Below are positions 25,939 to 34,760 of a DNA stretch of 64,000 nt, one piece after another. The notes under the pieces are model-generated. The model had not been told where the DNA came from. It saw only the letters and a program-made list of their open reading frames with translations, and ran no database searches. This DNA is from Candidatus Zixiibacteriota bacterium (lineage in GTDB: Bacteria > Zixibacteria > MSB-5A5 > DG-27): positions 1 to 64,000 of the forward strand of contig JAUWHO010000045.1 in the NCBI GenBank assembly GCA_030605835.1. The letters run 5' to 3'. Every line of letters starts with the position of its first letter. Positions within the stretch are counted from its first letter, which is position 1. The translations under genes were made by a program, and so were the position numbers.

Positions 25939-27222
25939 ATGAGGGTACTGGTAGTTGGAGGGGGAGGCCGGGAGCATGTTTTGGTCTGGAAGCTATCTCA
26001 ATCGAAGCTGGTCAAAAAGATCTATGCCGCCCCGGGAAATGCCGGCATTGCTGAGATGGCCGAGTGCGCGGATATCGCCGTCCACGACCTGAAGGGACTG
26101 GCCGATTTCGCGCAGGCAAACGGGGTCGACTTGACCGTCGTGGGGCCGGAGCTCCCGCTGACTCTGGGGATAGTGGATGAGTTCGAGGAGCGGGGTTTGA
26201 GGATCTTCGGACCCTCCAAGTCCGCGGCTCAAATAGAGGGGAGCAAAGTTTTCGCCAAGGAGTTCATGAAGCGCTATCATATCCCCACCGCCAGCTTCCG
26301 GATCTTTGGCTCCAGAGAAGAAGCCATCCAGTTTGCCCGCTCGGCCGATGTCCCCATCGTCATAAAGGCCGATGGCCTTGCGGCCGGCAAGGGGGCGGTT
26401 ATCCCCGAAAGCGGGGAGGAGGCCGAGAGGGTGATCGACGATATGATGCTCAGAAAGGTTTTCCAGGAGGCCGGCTCTAAGATAGTGATCGAGCACTTCC
26501 TGGAGGGGGAAGAGCTCACGGTAATGGCTTTCACCGACGGTGAGCATGTCTTCCCGATGCTCTCCTCCCAGGATCACAAAAAGATCTATGACGGGGACAA
26601 AGGTCCCAACACCGGTGGGATGGGGGCTTACGCCCCTACCAGGGTGGTGTCGGAGGGGTTGATGGAAACCATAGGGCAGGAGATTCTGGAGCCGGTGATC
26701 GAAGGATTGAACCAGGAGGGTCGGGTGTACAAGGGAGTGTTCTATGCCGGCTTGATGATCACCGATACGGGCCCTAAAGTCTTAGAATTCAACTGTCGTT
26801 TCGGCGACCCCGAAGCTCAGGCGGTTTTGCCCCTTCTCGAAAGTGATCTGGCGGAGGTATTCTGTCACATTGTCGATGGCGACCTCCACGCCGACACGAT
26901 CAAATGGCAAGACAAATGCGCGGTTTGCGTGGTTTTGGCCTCTCGGGGCTATCCGGTGGAGTATGAAAAGGGGAAGGAGATCAAGGGCCTGAGAAGGCTT
27001 GCCGGTCGGGATACTATGGTCTTCCACGCCGGCACCAGATCCGAAGGGAACAGGTTCTACACCAATGGGGGTCGGGTTCTGGGGGTCACCGCGGTGGAAA
27101 AGAGTCTATCGCGGGCAATTGACAAGGTGTATAATGCCGCTCGGAAGATCTCCTTCGAGGGGATGCAATACCGGAAGGACATCGGCGCCCGGGGGCTCAA
27201 CGCCAAAACCTCCTTTTTCTAA
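25939..27222 (+). CDS. purD: Phosphoribosylamine--glycine ligase
   Basis: 427 residues from the ATG at 25939 (MRVLVVGGGGREHVL, the standard GARS N-terminus); a TTG nine bases upstream is in frame but unlikely. ATP-grasp features: VIKADGLAAGKGAVIP, EEFLEGEELTV-like EHFLEGEELTVMAF, GPNTGGMGAYAP, and LEFNCRFGDPEAQ for metal/ATP binding. It joins 5-phosphoribosylamine and glycine in the second step of purine synthesis. It is followed 6 bp later by purE. Confidence 0.97.
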   Translation: MRVLVVGGGGREHVLVWKLSQSKLVKKIYAAPGNAGIAEMAECADIAVHDLKGLADFAQANGVDLTVVGPELPLTLGIVDEFEERGLRIFGPSKSAAQIEGSKVFAKEFMKRYHIPTASFRIFGSREEAIQFARSADVPIVIKADGLAAGKGAVIPESGEEAERVIDDMMLRKVFQEAGSKIVIEHFLEGEELTVMAFTDGEHVFPMLSSQDHKKIYDGDKGPNTGGMGAYAPTRVVSEGLMETIGQEILEPVIEGLNQEGRVYKGVFYAGLMITDTGPKVLEFNCRFGDPEAQAVLPLLESDLAEVFCHIVDGDLHADTIKWQDKCAVCVVLASRGYPVEYEKGKEIKGLRRLAGRDTMVFHAGTRSEGNRFYTNGGRVLGVTAVEKSLSRAIDKVYNAARKISFEGMQYRKDIGARGLNAKTSFF

Positions 27223-27228
27223 GTTGCT

Positions 27229-27690
27229 ATGTCGCAAAAAACCGTTCTGGTCGTGATCGGTAGTAAGTCCGATGAAAGATATATTCAGGGCTGTTGTCAA
27301 CTGTTAGAGGAGTTCGGCATCGGCTACGAGCTGGTCATCTCCTCGGCACATCGCAAGCCTGATCAGTCTGCCAGACTGGCCAAGGAGGCGGCCCGCAAAG
27401 GTTTTTCGGTCATCATTGCCGCTGCCGGATTCGCCGCCCATCTCCCGGGGACGATAGCGGCTCACAGCTCGCTGCCGGTCATCGGGGTTCCATTGCCGAC
27501 CTCCCATCTGAAGGGGACCGACTCCTTCATCTCGATATTGCAGATGCCCTCCGGGGTACCGGTGGCGACGATGTCAGTCGGCGACGCCGGTGGAAAAAAC
27601 GCCGCCATCCTGGCGGCGCAGATATTGGCTTTGTCCGATCCGAAGTTGAAGAGGAGATTGGCGAGGTTCAAAAAGGGGTTGTCAAAATGA
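27229..27690 (+). CDS. purE: 5-(carboxyamino)imidazole ribonucleotide mutase
   Basis: 153 residues, the size of class I PurE. GSKSD near the N-terminus (usually GSDSD/GSxSD), SAHRKPD, AAAGFAAHLPG, GVPLPTSHLKGTDS and VGDAGGKNAAILAAQIL are the active-site blocks. It catalyses the N5-CAIR to CAIR step; the SAH(R) element carries the catalytic His. Same transcript as purD. No purK is visible in the window. Confidence 0.95.
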   Translation: MSQKTVLVVIGSKSDERYIQGCCQLLEEFGIGYELVISSAHRKPDQSARLAKEAARKGFSVIIAAAGFAAHLPGTIAAHSSLPVIGVPLPTSHLKGTDSFISILQMPSGVPVATMSVGDAGGKNAAILAAQILALSDPKLKRRLARFKKGLSK

Positions 27691-27724
27691 AACCGCTGGG
27701 GCAGGTGGTTTCTCAAAGCTAACC

Positions 27725-28996
27725 ATGAGCGACAAAATCTTCATATTCGAAGACGATAAATACTCCAACTTCTATCCTTTGACCTTCAATCGCCCGGTCT
27801 ATCAACTCCTGAGCGGAATGAGCCTCCTCCGGGAAAAGATAGCCGCCCTCTATTCAGACAGCGAAATAAACCTCCTTTGCCGGGAAGAGTTAGCACCGGT
27901 TCTGCAAGAGAAGACCGGATTGCGGGTCAACCGGTTCGATTTCAGACCCTTCGACCGCCACCTTTTTCTGAACGGCCGGGTACGTTGCCTCCCAGAACTT
28001 CCCTCCAAGGTCGATTTCGACCGAGAGAATGTAGTTTACACAAATGGTGGAGAGGTGGTGGCCTTTTGCGTTGACGATGAGAACAGAAAGAGGCTGTTCC
28101 CCCGGATAACCGAACTTCACAAATCTGAAAACTTGGAAGTCCTCAAGGGTGAACTCGAGCAGATCGATGTGGAGCTTGGTCTTTTCTCCTACATCTGGGA
28201 GCTGGTTACGGAAAACCCGGACATCCTCCGTCAGGAAATGGGCCAAAAACTGTCCGAGACCCTGATAGGTGGCAAACTCGATCCCAGGGCGATCTTGATG
28301 GACGAAAACCCAATCTTCATCGGCAAAGATGCCATTGTTGATGGGGGCGTCGTCCTGGACAGCCGGCAAGGACCGATATATATCGAGCCTGGCGCCCAAG
28401 TGGGCAATCTCACTTGCCTGGAGGGGCCGGCCTACATCGGCAGAGATTCACGTCTTGCCGGGGGAAGGATAACCGGTGGCTGCTCTTTCGGTCCGCAGTG
28501 CCGCGTGGGGGGGGAGGTTGAAAATACGATTGTTCTCGGTTATCTCAACAAATGGCATCACGGATTTCTGGGGCATTCCTATCTCGGCGAGTGGGTCAAT
28601 CTGGGGGCACTGACCACCAATTCGGATCTGAAGAACAACTACTCTCCCGTCCGGGTCGATTTCGGTGAGAAGACCGTCGACAGTGGGCAGATCAAAGTCG
28701 GCAGCTTCATTGGAGATCATGTCAAGACCGGCATCGGGACGCTTCTGAATACCGGCGCCGTCCTCGGTTTCGGCTCTAATATATTTGGAGGCGGACTGGT
28801 GGAGAAAAAACATGTTCCCCCCTTCTCCTGGGGAGATGGCAAGAGCTTCGTCCCCTATGAAATAGAGAAATTCATTGCCAACGCCAAGACGGTGATGGCA
28901 AGAAGGGAGCAAGAGCTCTCCGACAGCGAAGAGAAGCTATTCAGGCTACTCGTGGCACAGGAAACCTCAAACCGGAGACCGGAAACAGGGTTGTAG
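27725..28996 (+). CDS. GlmU-like sugar nucleotidyltransferase/acetyltransferase family protein
   Basis: 423 residues. The N-terminal half resembles the degenerate nucleotidyltransferase domain of the putative sugar nucleotidyl transferases annotated GlmU family in Bacteroidetes and relatives (FEDDKYSNFYPLTFNRPVYQLLSG). The C-terminal half is a left-handed beta-helix with hexapeptide repeats (IFIGKDAIVDGGVVLD, YIGRDSRLAGGRITGGCSFG, GTLLNTGAVLGFGSNIFGGG). It probably makes an activated sugar; the actual sugar is unknown. The last residues (QETSNRRPETGL) are encoded by repeat DNA: the CDS runs into a GGAAAC-type repeat that supplies the stop codon. Confidence 0.8.
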   Translation: MSDKIFIFEDDKYSNFYPLTFNRPVYQLLSGMSLLREKIAALYSDSEINLLCREELAPVLQEKTGLRVNRFDFRPFDRHLFLNGRVRCLPELPSKVDFDRENVVYTNGGEVVAFCVDDENRKRLFPRITELHKSENLEVLKGELEQIDVELGLFSYIWELVTENPDILRQEMGQKLSETLIGGKLDPRAILMDENPIFIGKDAIVDGGVVLDSRQGPIYIEPGAQVGNLTCLEGPAYIGRDSRLAGGRITGGCSFGPQCRVGGEVENTIVLGYLNKWHHGFLGHSYLGEWVNLGALTTNSDLKNNYSPVRVDFGEKTVDSGQIKVGSFIGDHVKTGIGTLLNTGAVLGFGSNIFGGGLVEKKHVPPFSWGDGKSFVPYEIEKFIANAKTVMARREQELSDSEEKLFRLLVAQETSNRRPETGL

Positions 28997-29014
28997 CGGA
29001 AACCTTCAGTTTCC
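28975..29014. repeat. Repeat at the 3' end of the GlmU-like gene
   Basis: GGAAACAGGG low-complexity unit followed by TTGTAGC and the palindrome GGAAACCTTCAGTTTCC (28998-29014). The stop codon of the upstream gene lies inside this repeat. Confidence 0.75.
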
Positions 29015-29032
29015 AGAAGCTGATAAACAAAG

Positions 29033-31144
29033 ATGCCAGATATACGGGAGCTGAAGTTTGTAGGGCGGGGCGACGAAATAAAACGCCTCAACAGTTTTGT
29101 CTTTGACAAGGTCGCGGGTGGAATTCTGTTGCTGGTGGGTAGAGAAGGGATGGGCAAATCTCGTTTGGTGAGACAATACCATGAGGATTTAGGGCATGCC
29201 TCTAGGTCTAAGGTCGGAAAACTCCTTTTCAAAATCGCCGAACATTGGTCGCCGGAGGTCTATTTCACAAATCTACTAGTAGAGGTGAGCAAGGGGAAGT
29301 TTCTGTGGGGTAGTCGCAAGGAATGGGCGGACTTAGTAGGTAACATCCCAGAAGTCGGCCCTTTTCTAAAGATGCTTCTTTCTCCGAAGACCGTTGAGCC
29401 TGCACCGGATAAGTTCTTCAAGGTCCTGAAGAGTGTGGCACGTGGACTTGGCGAAGGAGAGCGACTGGTCGTTTTCCTTGATCCTGACAAGTATCTAAAA
29501 CCTGAGTCACTCTCGGTGTTCAGATATTTTCGGGATAGTATCCCCAATTCTGTGAAATTCATCATCCCCCAAAGACCGGAGGATGTTCTTTTTTCCGATG
29601 CAGAGTTCTGCTCTAATCAGGCTGTGGATATTCTCGAGTTGCAGGAAATCGCGGAAAACGATAGGGATGAACTATACCACGAAGCCATGCCAAGCAAGGT
29701 CTTTGAAAAAGGCTTAGGGGATGAGGTGAAGAGACTTTGTGGCGGCTGGCCAATATTCGTGGAAGATATGGGAAAGCTTCTCCGGAGAGCGGATGATGTA
29801 GAAACGGAATTTAAAGAGATTGATGCCCAGCAGCTCGACTTACTAGGTGCTCAGAGCAGGTTATTCAAGCCCTTGTTAGATCCGCAATACGCAAAGGAGC
29901 GGTGGACGGTTTACGGGATGTCGATTCTTTCTGGGTCTCAGGATAGGTCTTTGCTCGGCGATTATTTGAGCATGGAACCGGATGAGGTCGGGGACTTTTT
30001 GACCTCCCAGGTCATGAGTGACGCTATAAAGGTCACTGAAGGTGTGGGAGAGAAGAAGTACCAACTATATCACCAGACCTTCAACGAATATGTTCAGAAG
30101 CGCATTGGAGATGAAAAGGATGTTGATCTTGGCAAGCTTCACAAGGAGGCTGCTGCGGCCTTCTACAAGAGAATAGAGAAAGACCGCAACGACGCTGAAG
30201 CTCTGACTGAGTTCACTCACCACCTGAGGGAAAGCGGAGACCAACAGGCTTTCATGGAGGGGCTCGACAATGTACACGGTGATAAGGAAAGAATCGGCCT
30301 ATACAGGCAGCTCAGAGATGAACTTACGGAGGCCTTGAGTTACAAGGTGATGGCCGGGGATTCCCCAAGAAAGGCTTGGTTTTTAAGTATGCAGGGGATT
30401 GTCAATCAAAAGCTGGCAGAACCGGACGAGGCGTTGAAGTCTTACGAGCAGGCGAGGGAGGTTTTTCGCCGGCTTGGAGACGAGAGTGGTGTAGCGGCCC
30501 AGGAAAGCAACATCGGTATTACACTTGCTGATAAGGGCGATGTTGACGCAGCACTCAAGTGTTTTGAAAAGGACTTGTCCATAAGTGAAAGCATCGGAGA
30601 TAAGCGCGGTTCAGTCAGGGCGTGTTGTAACATTGGGAACCTTCTTGCCCAACTTGGCGACCTCGAGGGAGCTCTGAAGAAATACACACATACACTCAAG
30701 AAGCCAGCTGCGATCGGAGATGCTTCAGGCGTGGCTGCGACCTATAACAATATGGCTGTGTCTCTGAGGCGTAAAGGAGATCTCGATGGAGCAGCGGAAT
30801 ATGCGAACGCGGCGCTAGGCATGTATGTGATCATTGGCGATCCTTACGGTGTTGCTGCTGCGAGTCTCAACATCGCGAACATCTCTTTTCACAGGCAGGA
30901 CTACAGGTTGTCTGCGCTGCTCGACATTGAAGCTCTCTTACTCTTTGCAGCAATTGGGGCAAAGGCGGAGTTTGACAAGACAAAGGGCAAGCTTGCTCTA
31001 TCAATTACCGTACTGAGGCAGCGTGGGGAATTCCAGGACTTCTTACAGGAGGCGAAGGAGCAGTTTGGGGAGGAGGTTGAGAAGTTATTGGGCGGCTTAT
31101 TCACAGCAGATGAAGGAGATGAAACGGATTCCCCATCTGCTTAA
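29033..31144 (+). CDS. STAND-like P-loop NTPase with TPR repeats
   Basis: 703 residues. Starts with FVGRGDEIKRL, then Walker A GREGMGKS at 36-43, and a hydrophobic strand ending in acidic residues (LVVFLDPDKYL) as a Walker B candidate near residues 144-153. Residues ~200-420 look like the winged-helix and helical region of AAA/STAND ATPases. Residues ~450-650 contain about five 40-residue tetratricopeptide repeats (ALKSYEQAREVFRRLGDESGVAAQESNIG, ALKCFEKDLSISESIGDKRGSVRACCNIG and so on). This layout is that of signalling or defence NTPases that oligomerise on ligand binding, but no effector domain is recognisable. Its base composition looks more AT-rich than purD/purE. It stands alone between repeats and selC. 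Confidence 0.75.
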   Translation: MPDIRELKFVGRGDEIKRLNSFVFDKVAGGILLLVGREGMGKSRLVRQYHEDLGHASRSKVGKLLFKIAEHWSPEVYFTNLLVEVSKGKFLWGSRKEWADLVGNIPEVGPFLKMLLSPKTVEPAPDKFFKVLKSVARGLGEGERLVVFLDPDKYLKPESLSVFRYFRDSIPNSVKFIIPQRPEDVLFSDAEFCSNQAVDILELQEIAENDRDELYHEAMPSKVFEKGLGDEVKRLCGGWPIFVEDMGKLLRRADDVETEFKEIDAQQLDLLGAQSRLFKPLLDPQYAKERWTVYGMSILSGSQDRSLLGDYLSMEPDEVGDFLTSQVMSDAIKVTEGVGEKKYQLYHQTFNEYVQKRIGDEKDVDLGKLHKEAAAAFYKRIEKDRNDAEALTEFTHHLRESGDQQAFMEGLDNVHGDKERIGLYRQLRDELTEALSYKVMAGDSPRKAWFLSMQGIVNQKLAEPDEALKSYEQAREVFRRLGDESGVAAQESNIGITLADKGDVDAALKCFEKDLSISESIGDKRGSVRACCNIGNLLAQLGDLEGALKKYTHTLKKPAAIGDASGVAATYNNMAVSLRRKGDLDGAAEYANAALGMYVIIGDPYGVAAASLNIANISFHRQDYRLSALLDIEALLLFAAIGAKAEFDKTKGKLALSITVLRQRGEFQDFLQEAKEQFGEEVEKLLGGLFTADEGDETDSPSA

Positions 31145-31175
31145 TTCGTTTAATCCGCTGTGAATCACTCCAAGA

Positions 31176-31242
31176 GTGCCGTCAGGTGTTTCCACCTGAC
31201 GGAAGACTGTCGGGAGGTCGCCTCAGGCGACCCGACAGCACT
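31176..31242. repeat. Twin-hairpin composite repeat, copy 4
   Basis: CCGTCAGGT-GTTTCC-ACCTGACGG followed by CTGTCGGGAGG, loop TCGCCTCAGGCGA and CCCGACAGCAC. The second loop is the same 13-mer as in the copy at 9915-10007, while the first loop matches the copy at 37611-37665. Confidence 0.88.
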
Positions 31243-31360
31243 GAAAATGGCAACCTGACGCCACTACTGAGGTAGGCAGCAAAGAGTAGACAGGTCTTAA
31301 GTGGGGGCGAGGGGGCGTGGTTCCGTGAACCGTGAACTGTCAACCGTGAACCAAAAAAAA

Positions 31361-31456
31361 CGGAAGGAGTGGGAATCGAACCCACCGCGGCTACCTCAAC
31401 GGTAAACCGCCTACGGTTTTGAAGACCGCGAGGGCCACCAGACCCTATCCTCTTCC
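31361..31456 (-). tRNA. selC: tRNA-Sec (UCA), selC
   Basis: 96-nt RNA on the minus strand. Anticodon loop CTTCAAA gives anticodon TCA, reading UGA. Diagnostic bacterial tRNA-Sec features: 6-bp D stem AGGGTC/GGCCCT with the 4-nt loop TGGT, and a long extra arm (GCGGTTTACC...GGTAGCCGC). The T arm is GTGGG-TTCGATT-CCCAC and the discriminator is G. The acceptor pairs GGAAG with CTTCC; then A6 is unpaired or mismatched, so the helix is 7 bp with a bulge or 8 bp with an A-C mismatch. CCA is not encoded; a run of eight T follows. Its presence implies UGA recoding in this genome, although no selA, selB or selD is in the window. Confidence 0.9.
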
Positions 31457-31621
31457 AGACTAAATCTATCAAAATTCATGCGGGTTCGCAACAGAATTCT
31501 CAAAATTTGAACTCGCCGAAGAGATCTATGCTCGATATTCATTCAAAACCGCACTTGAGAAGCGCCTTTAGCGGTCGATAGAAATTGAGGCAAGATAAAC
31601 CTTAAACCTTATCACCAAAGC

Positions 31622-32164
31622 TTGAAAAAAATAGCGGGGCAACTATTTCGACTGGTGGAATCGTCCGAAGATTTCCTGTTGAGGAAGTTCTATAACTATG
31701 TCTCCTTTGCCGGTTACACCGACTACATGGGAAAGGATCTGCAGTTGTGGCGGGCAATCCTAGGGAGGACGGCATCGCGGTTCCTCTCCTACCTACAAGA
31801 GTCGGATACTCCGGAGGAGATGCCCGTCGATGAGGATATCACCCGTAATTCAGCCGGCGCCCGCGGCATAACCGAGGCGCACAGCTACTATCACAGAGGA
31901 TTTCTGCTGGTGAGGATCTTGGGGATCATCAAATACCTGCGCGACTCCTTCCTGGATCTGGCCGACTCCGGCATTCACAGATCCGGGGAGCGAGAGAAGG
32001 CCCGATTGCTGATCTGGAGATATTTCGACAAATTCGAAATCGGGTTTGTGAACGAGTGGGTGAATTTGGAACTCGGTTCCCAGAAGATGCAGGAGGCCTC
32101 CGCACCGCACCTGCTCCGCTCCGAAAGCAAACGTCCTTACAACACCCTGGCCACCGACCAGTAA
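31622..32164 (+). CDS. Stand-alone sensor-type helical domain protein
   Basis: 180 residues, mostly helical. Elements such as FYNYVSFAGYTDYMGKDLQLWRAIL, GITEAHSYYHRGFLLVRILGIIKYLRDSFLDLADSG and WRYFDKFEIGFVNEWV resemble the N-terminal sensory region found ahead of PAS and histidine-kinase domains in many deltaproteobacterial kinases (from memory, not a search). Here no kinase follows. The start is TTG at 31622 with no good ribosome-binding site; there is no upstream ATG before the in-frame stop at 31586. It could be a partner or antagonist of a separate kinase, or a truncated kinase. It converges on bshB1. Confidence 0.55.
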   Translation: MKKIAGQLFRLVESSEDFLLRKFYNYVSFAGYTDYMGKDLQLWRAILGRTASRFLSYLQESDTPEEMPVDEDITRNSAGARGITEAHSYYHRGFLLVRILGIIKYLRDSFLDLADSGIHRSGEREKARLLIWRYFDKFEIGFVNEWVNLELGSQKMQEASAPHLLRSESKRPYNTLATDQ

Positions 32165-32182
32165 GGCTCACCCCGATGAGCC
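32165..32182. terminator. Small hairpin between convergent genes
   Basis: GGCTCA (32165-32170) with TGAGCC (32177-32182), immediately after the sensor-domain gene stop and before the bshB1 stop on the other strand. There is no T-tract, so this is weak as an intrinsic terminator. Confidence 0.3.
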
Positions 32183-32194
32183 ACCAGGAGTGAG

Positions 32195-32944
32195 CTATAT
32201 TGATCTATTGAGCAGCCTCATGGGGTCTTCTACTTCGGTCATTTCCTTGGTGAGGAAGGCTTCCCCGTACTTTTTGCCGATGAGAGAACCGTAATGACGG
32301 GCCCTTACTTCCAAGAAATCGAAGACATCCTCGGCCGGTCGGAAAATGGTCGGTTCCCACTTCTCCGAGAACTGGCTCTGGTAACACCTCACCGCCTCCA
32401 ATTTGCGCTCAAACTGCTCGGTGATGTCCACGACAAATGTATGCTGAACCTCGACAAATGAGGTCGAATAGACAATCCTATGGGGGCGGAATGGTTCCCC
32501 CGGTGCATTCAGCTTTGTCAAACCCGAAAGGTAAGAGGCCTCGTAAATCAATCGGGAGCCTTTGGAGTGGTCGGGATGGCGTTGCTCCCAGTAAGGCAAA
32601 AGCAGAAGGTGGGGGCGATATTTCCTCAGAAGGTGGACCACCCCAAGGCGGTTTTCAAAGCTGTTTTCGACTCTGGAGTCCAGCAGTCTAAGATTCTCTC
32701 TGAGATGGACGCCCATAACTCCGGCGGCACATTTTGCCTCCTCTGATCTCTGGCGGACAGTGCCGCGAGTCGCCATCTCCCCCTGGGTGAGGTCGATGAG
32801 CCCGACCCGGTATCCCAAGTCAACCAGCTTGATGATAGTGCCCCCGCAGGTGAGCTCGGCATCGTCGGGATGAGCGAAGATCGCCAGGGCGTCGAGAGTC
32901 TGTTTCACTTTTCGAGAAGCCATCGCAAATAGATTTCCATTCAT
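32195..32944 (-). CDS. bshB1: PIG-L family deacetylase, bacillithiol biosynthesis BshB1 type
   Basis: 249 residues. Zinc motif AHPDDAE in LDALAIFAHPDDAELTCGGTI and the later RHPDH (third zinc ligand). The DLTQGEMATRGTVRQRSEEAKCAAGVMGV block is typical of BshB1, which deacetylates GlcNAc-malate on the way to bacillithiol, the low-molecular-weight thiol of Firmicutes, Bacteroidetes and relatives. bshA and bshC are not in the window. The start is either ATG 32944 or ATG 32923 (MASRKVKQTLD); the latter gives the more usual N-terminus. Confidence 0.88.
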   Translation of the reverse strand: MNGNLFAMASRKVKQTLDALAIFAHPDDAELTCGGTIIKLVDLGYRVGLIDLTQGEMATRGTVRQRSEEAKCAAGVMGVHLRENLRLLDSRVENSFENRLGVVHLLRKYRPHLLLLPYWEQRHPDHSKGSRLIYEASYLSGLTKLNAPGEPFRPHRIVYSTSFVEVQHTFVVDITEQFERKLEAVRCYQSQFSEKWEPTIFRPAEDVFDFLEVRARHYGSLIGKKYGEAFLTKEMTEVEDPMRLLNRSI

Positions 32945-33079
32945 AATAGATCGGCCATGAAAGGGTTTCTGTCAAGTCTTTTGCTTTCGGTTTTCCCAAT
33001 CGAGGGGAGTTGCCAGTGGCCGAACAGTCTCCACCGGGGGGAAACTCGACAGTGGTGACAGAAACGTGACACAAAGCCC

Positions 33080-33108
33080 TTGCAGGTTTTTGGCAAGCTT
33101 CGTATTTT
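33080..33108 (+). promoter_or_regulatory. Candidate promoter of the TPR protein
   Basis: TTGCAG (33080-33085), 17-nt spacer, TATTTT (33103-33108), 42 bp upstream of the GTG start. Confidence 0.45.
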
Positions 33109-33149
33109 CACAAGACTTCAACCGGTGCTCCGATTAGGAGGATAGTCCC

Positions 33150-34760
33150 GTGAAGCGATTGCTGTTGCTGTTTTTCCTACTCACGCTTTCAGTCGCAAGC
33201 GCCACCGAAAGAAAGGTGGTGGCAGTCTTACCTTTTACGAATCTAACGCACGATGAGACCACCGCCTGGCTGTCTGAGGCGATACCCGCTACACTGACCT
33301 CCAAGTTGGGGAGAGTCTCTGCACTTGAGTTGGTGCCGCGGGTTCGCATGAACGATTTTTTCTCGATAATCGAGCTACAACACACAAGTACGATAGATGA
33401 CGAGACCGCCGTCAAGGCCGGAGAGACCTTCGAGGCGGAGATAGTCGTTGCCGGAGAGTATCTGAAGGGAGGCAGCCAGATCAAGATAGCCTGTAGATTC
33501 CTCGACACGAAATCGGGACGGGTTCTGAACGCTGCCGAAGTGAACGGCCCTTACTCAGACATATTCAGGCTGCAGGATGAGCTGACGTTCGACTTGTTTA
33601 AAACCCTGGAGGTGATTCCCACCCCAGAGGAAGAGGCAAAAATAGTGGAGGTGCCCACCCAATCGCTGGAGGCGTACGAGTGGTTCAGCAAGGCTCACTA
33701 TGAAAGCACCAAAGATCTCGTCAAAATCAATCTGATAATCGACTATTATCGCAGGGCGGTTGAATTCGACTCTACCTACTTCGATGCTCACAGCAACCTG
33801 GGACTGGCATACGCCGGCAGAGGTTTTCTGGACAAGGCCATTCAGGAACGCAAGAAGGCGTTAAAGATCAAACCGAATCATGCCGAGGCTCACGCCAATC
33901 TGGGGGCTGCTTATTATGTTAAAGGACTTTTCGACGAAGCGATCAGCGAATTCCAGAAGGCCTTGGGAATTCGACCCGATTACCCCGAGGTTCACAACAA
34001 CTTAGGACTAGCTTACGCAGGCAAGGGCCTTTTGGATGATGCCATTCGGGAATACAAGGAGGCCTTGAGGATCAACCCGGAAGATGCCCAGGCGCACACG
34101 AATCTGGCGACGGCATACCATCTCAAGGGTCTTTTGGATGAGGCCGTTGGGGAGTTCAGGGAGGCCTTGAGGATTAAGCCACGCCACCTCGATGCGCGCA
34201 TAGGTCTGGGGCGCGCTTACGAGGCTGAAGGTCTTCTGGATGAAGCCATGCTGGAGTATGAGGAAGCTTCGAGCATCAATCCGGATGACGCCAAGGCTCA
34301 CGGTGCCCTCGGAAATGTTTATGCAAGAAAAGGGCTTCCCGATGCCGCCATCGGGGAATGGCAAGAGGCGGTGAGGATAGATCCCGATTTCGCCGGAGCT
34401 CATTACAACCTGGCGATTGCTTACAAGGGTACAGGCCTTTTGGACGACGCCATAACGGAGTTCAACGAGGTCTTGCGGATCTATCCGGATGATCTCGGGG
34501 CTCACTATAATCTGGGAAATGTGTATGTATACAAAGGCCTTCTGGATGATGCCATTCGAGAATACAATGAGGCCATAAGGATTAAGCCGGATCACACCGA
34601 TGCCAATTACAATCTGGCGTTGGCGTACGAATACAAGGGGGACCGACAAACGGCTTTAGAGCAGTGGAAAAGATACGTGGAAGTCGCTAAGGATAGGTTC
34701 GACCAGGCACAGTCGATTCGAAAGGCGAGAGAGCGCATCAAAGCATTACAGGGGGAATAG
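33150..34760 (+). CDS. Exported TPR-repeat protein with FlgO/TolB-like N-terminal domain
   Basis: 536 residues. An N-terminal signal peptide (MKRLLLLFFLLTLSVASA) is followed by a ~130-residue domain (VVAVLPFTNLTHDETTAWLSEAIPATLTSKLG...VVAGEYLKGGSQIKIACRFLDTKSGRVL) of the kind that precedes TPRs in FlgO-like and TolB-N proteins. From residue ~210 there are nine clear 34-residue TPRs (consensus AHxNLGxAYxxKGLLDDAIxEYxEALRIxPDx), and the last residues are helical. It probably acts as a periplasmic scaffold for protein-protein contacts. GTG start, supported by AGGAGG at 33136-33141. Confidence 0.85.
   Translation: MKRLLLLFFLLTLSVASATERKVVAVLPFTNLTHDETTAWLSEAIPATLTSKLGRVSALELVPRVRMNDFFSIIELQHTSTIDDETAVKAGETFEAEIVVAGEYLKGGSQIKIACRFLDTKSGRVLNAAEVNGPYSDIFRLQDELTFDLFKTLEVIPTPEEEAKIVEVPTQSLEAYEWFSKAHYESTKDLVKINLIIDYYRRAVEFDSTYFDAHSNLGLAYAGRGFLDKAIQERKKALKIKPNHAEAHANLGAAYYVKGLFDEAISEFQKALGIRPDYPEVHNNLGLAYAGKGLLDDAIREYKEALRINPEDAQAHTNLATAYHLKGLLDEAVGEFREALRIKPRHLDARIGLGRAYEAEGLLDEAMLEYEEASSINPDDAKAHGALGNVYARKGLPDAAIGEWQEAVRIDPDFAGAHYNLAIAYKGTGLLDDAITEFNEVLRIYPDDLGAHYNLGNVYVYKGLLDDAIREYNEAIRIKPDHTDANYNLALAYEYKGDRQTALEQWKRYVEVAKDRFDQAQSIRKARERIKALQGE

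Noticed and set aside
31361-31456. Alternative call as tRNA-Ser because of the long extra arm
   Set aside because: The anticodon TCA reads UGA, and the D arm (6-bp stem, 4-nt loop) and G discriminator are those of tRNA-Sec.
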